Below the pieces are notes generated by a model that was not told the origin of the DNA, did not search any database, and was given only the letters and a program-made list of their open reading frames with translations. Shown here piece by piece: positions 63,396-64,000 of a stretch of DNA of 64,000 nt. Source of the stretch: Thermoflavifilum sp. Lineage in GTDB: Bacteria > Bacteroidota > Bacteroidia > Chitinophagales > Chitinophagaceae. The DNA is taken from positions 62,001 through 126,000 of the forward strand of contig JAIMAQ010000001.1 in the NCBI GenBank assembly GCA_023511875.1, written 5' to 3'. Numbering within the stretch: the first letter of the stretch is position 1; the number at the start of each line of letters is the position of its first letter. Position numbers and translations under genes: made by a program.

Positions 63396-64000
63396 CTAAT
63401 GTACCAGCTTTTGCTTTTGATTATGATAAGTCATATAACGTGCTGTTTCATAAAACGCATACAACCATTGGCGCATGGCTTGTAATACGGAATCTGTATA
63501 AGCATTGTGTGGAATAGGATCGTTGTTCACAATCGACACAAATTGATATTCATCAGGATGATGAATAGATTGCTTGAGATAATAATGGCTATTTAAGATA
63601 CCCATCTGATCGTTGTCTCGCTCAATAATAAATGCCATATTCTGCATAGTATCTGCAAGGTGCAGTAAATCTCTTCCTAACGTGTAATCGTGATACGATA
63701 CATTAGCTAAGCCAGCCAATGTTGGCAATACATCTACTTGCGAGGCAATCATGCTATGCCGCTCAGGCTTCAACAATGCTGGTGCAAAGATGATAAATGG
63801 CACATGCTCGCTCGTCAATCGCTGATCAGTCCATGCTCTGGGAAATATATTTCCAGCATCTCCATTTATACCATGGTCTCCTATAAAAGCAAATATGGTA
63901 TGGCGGAAATAAGCTTCTTTGCTGGCGGTGTCGATAAATGTTTTTACACAAAAATCAAAATATCGAAATGCATTTAATTCTTCATTGGAGAAGAAACCAT
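63396..64000 (-). CDS. LTA-synthase-like/alkaline-phosphatase-type sulfatase (5' part outside window)
   Basis: The frame is open to the window edge (first full codon at 63998), so the upstream 5' part is missing; the ATG at 63818 is internal. The about 200 visible residues show FAFIGDHGINGD, the metal-binding Asp-His of the sulfatase/alkaline phosphatase superfamily, then PFIIFAPALLKPERHSMIASQVDVLPTLAGLA, typical of LTA-synthase-like sulfatases. The end MTYHNQKQKL is basic. It is a second member of the group besides the amber-interrupted gene at 24.7-26.5 kb. Membrane segments would be in the missing part. Confidence 0.82.
   Translation of the reverse strand, partial: GFFSNEELNAFRYFDFCVKTFIDTASKEAYFRHTIFAFIGDHGINGDAGNIFPRAWTDQRLTSEHVPFIIFAPALLKPERHSMIASQVDVLPTLAGLANVSYHDYTLGRDLLHLADTMQNMAFIIERDNDQMGILNSHYYLKQSIHHPDEYQFVSIVNNDPIPHNAYTDSVLQAMRQWLYAFYETARYMTYHNQKQKLVH

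Noticed and set aside
1-64000. tRNA, rRNA or riboswitch genes
   Set aside because: I read the intergenic stretches and saw no clover-leaf, CCA-end or known aptamer core. This was by eye only; a tRNAscan-SE and Rfam search would settle it.

Overview
The window looks like a chromosomal segment of a member of the Bacteroidota, most likely close to the Chitinophagaceae. The reasons are the type of envelope genes (OstA-like and LptD-like proteins of the Bacteroidota kind, a TonB-dependent receptor with an N-terminal carboxypeptidase-like domain), a GH144/GH43 polysaccharide locus, M16 peptidase pairs, and many promoters with the Bacteroidota -7 element TAnnTTTG. Weak or absent Shine-Dalgarno sequences fit as well. 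I saw no rRNA, tRNA, CRISPR array, prophage or transposase gene. About 49 protein genes are present, two of them cut by the window edges and one broken by an in-frame stop.

Layout. 1-5.3 kb: a plus-strand glycan locus (GH144, GH43 with discoidin and FN3 domains, GH144, SGNH hydrolase, YciI-like). 5.3-6.2 kb and 10.9-11.4 kb: non-coding repeat clusters built from a 176-bp imperfect palindrome plus a 32-bp hairpin; they bracket metG, an LD-carboxypeptidase and an orphan histidine kinase. 11.4-15.3 kb: priA and a PLP aminotransferase, divergent. 15.3-24.7 kb: envelope biogenesis (AI-2E transporter, OstA-like, MlaD-like, PlsC, LptD-like, amidase) with uracil-DNA glycosylase. 24.7-35.5 kb: a long minus-strand series: an LTA-synthase-like sulfatase with an amber codon, flavin-dependent acyl-CoA-dehydrogenase-like enzyme, amino acid permease, polyprenyl synthetase, RNase R, LpxK, glutamate formimidoyltransferase, BioD.

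35.6-38.5 kb: cystathionine beta-synthase, a BtuF-like protein without signal peptide, a Rieske lipoprotein. 38.5-40.6 kb: coaA and ychF on the minus strand. 40.7-44.1 kb: a tight DUF1611 / enolase-superfamily epimerase / SpmA-SpmB fusion cluster, probably for D-glutamate or murein-derived amino acids. 44.2-46.6 kb: PhyH dioxygenase, SDR, and a sphingomyelin-synthase-like PAP2_C protein. 46.9-51.2 kb: a secreted lipocalin-like protein and an M16 peptidase pair, the second inactive and fused to a LolA-like domain. 51.2-56.9 kb: TonB-dependent receptor, ABC-F ATPase, thiolase. 57.2-60.3 kb: GT87-GT2-NodB deacetylase operon. 60.3-64 kb: a small protein of unknown function, class I aldolase, accD, smpB, and the 3' end of another sulfatase.

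The best candidates for something undescribed are the 176-bp palindromic repeat family, the DUF1611-epimerase-SpmAB cluster (a pathway with a possible transporter), and the PhyH-SDR-PAP2_C lipid cluster. All functional calls rest on motifs read by eye; no database search was possible.
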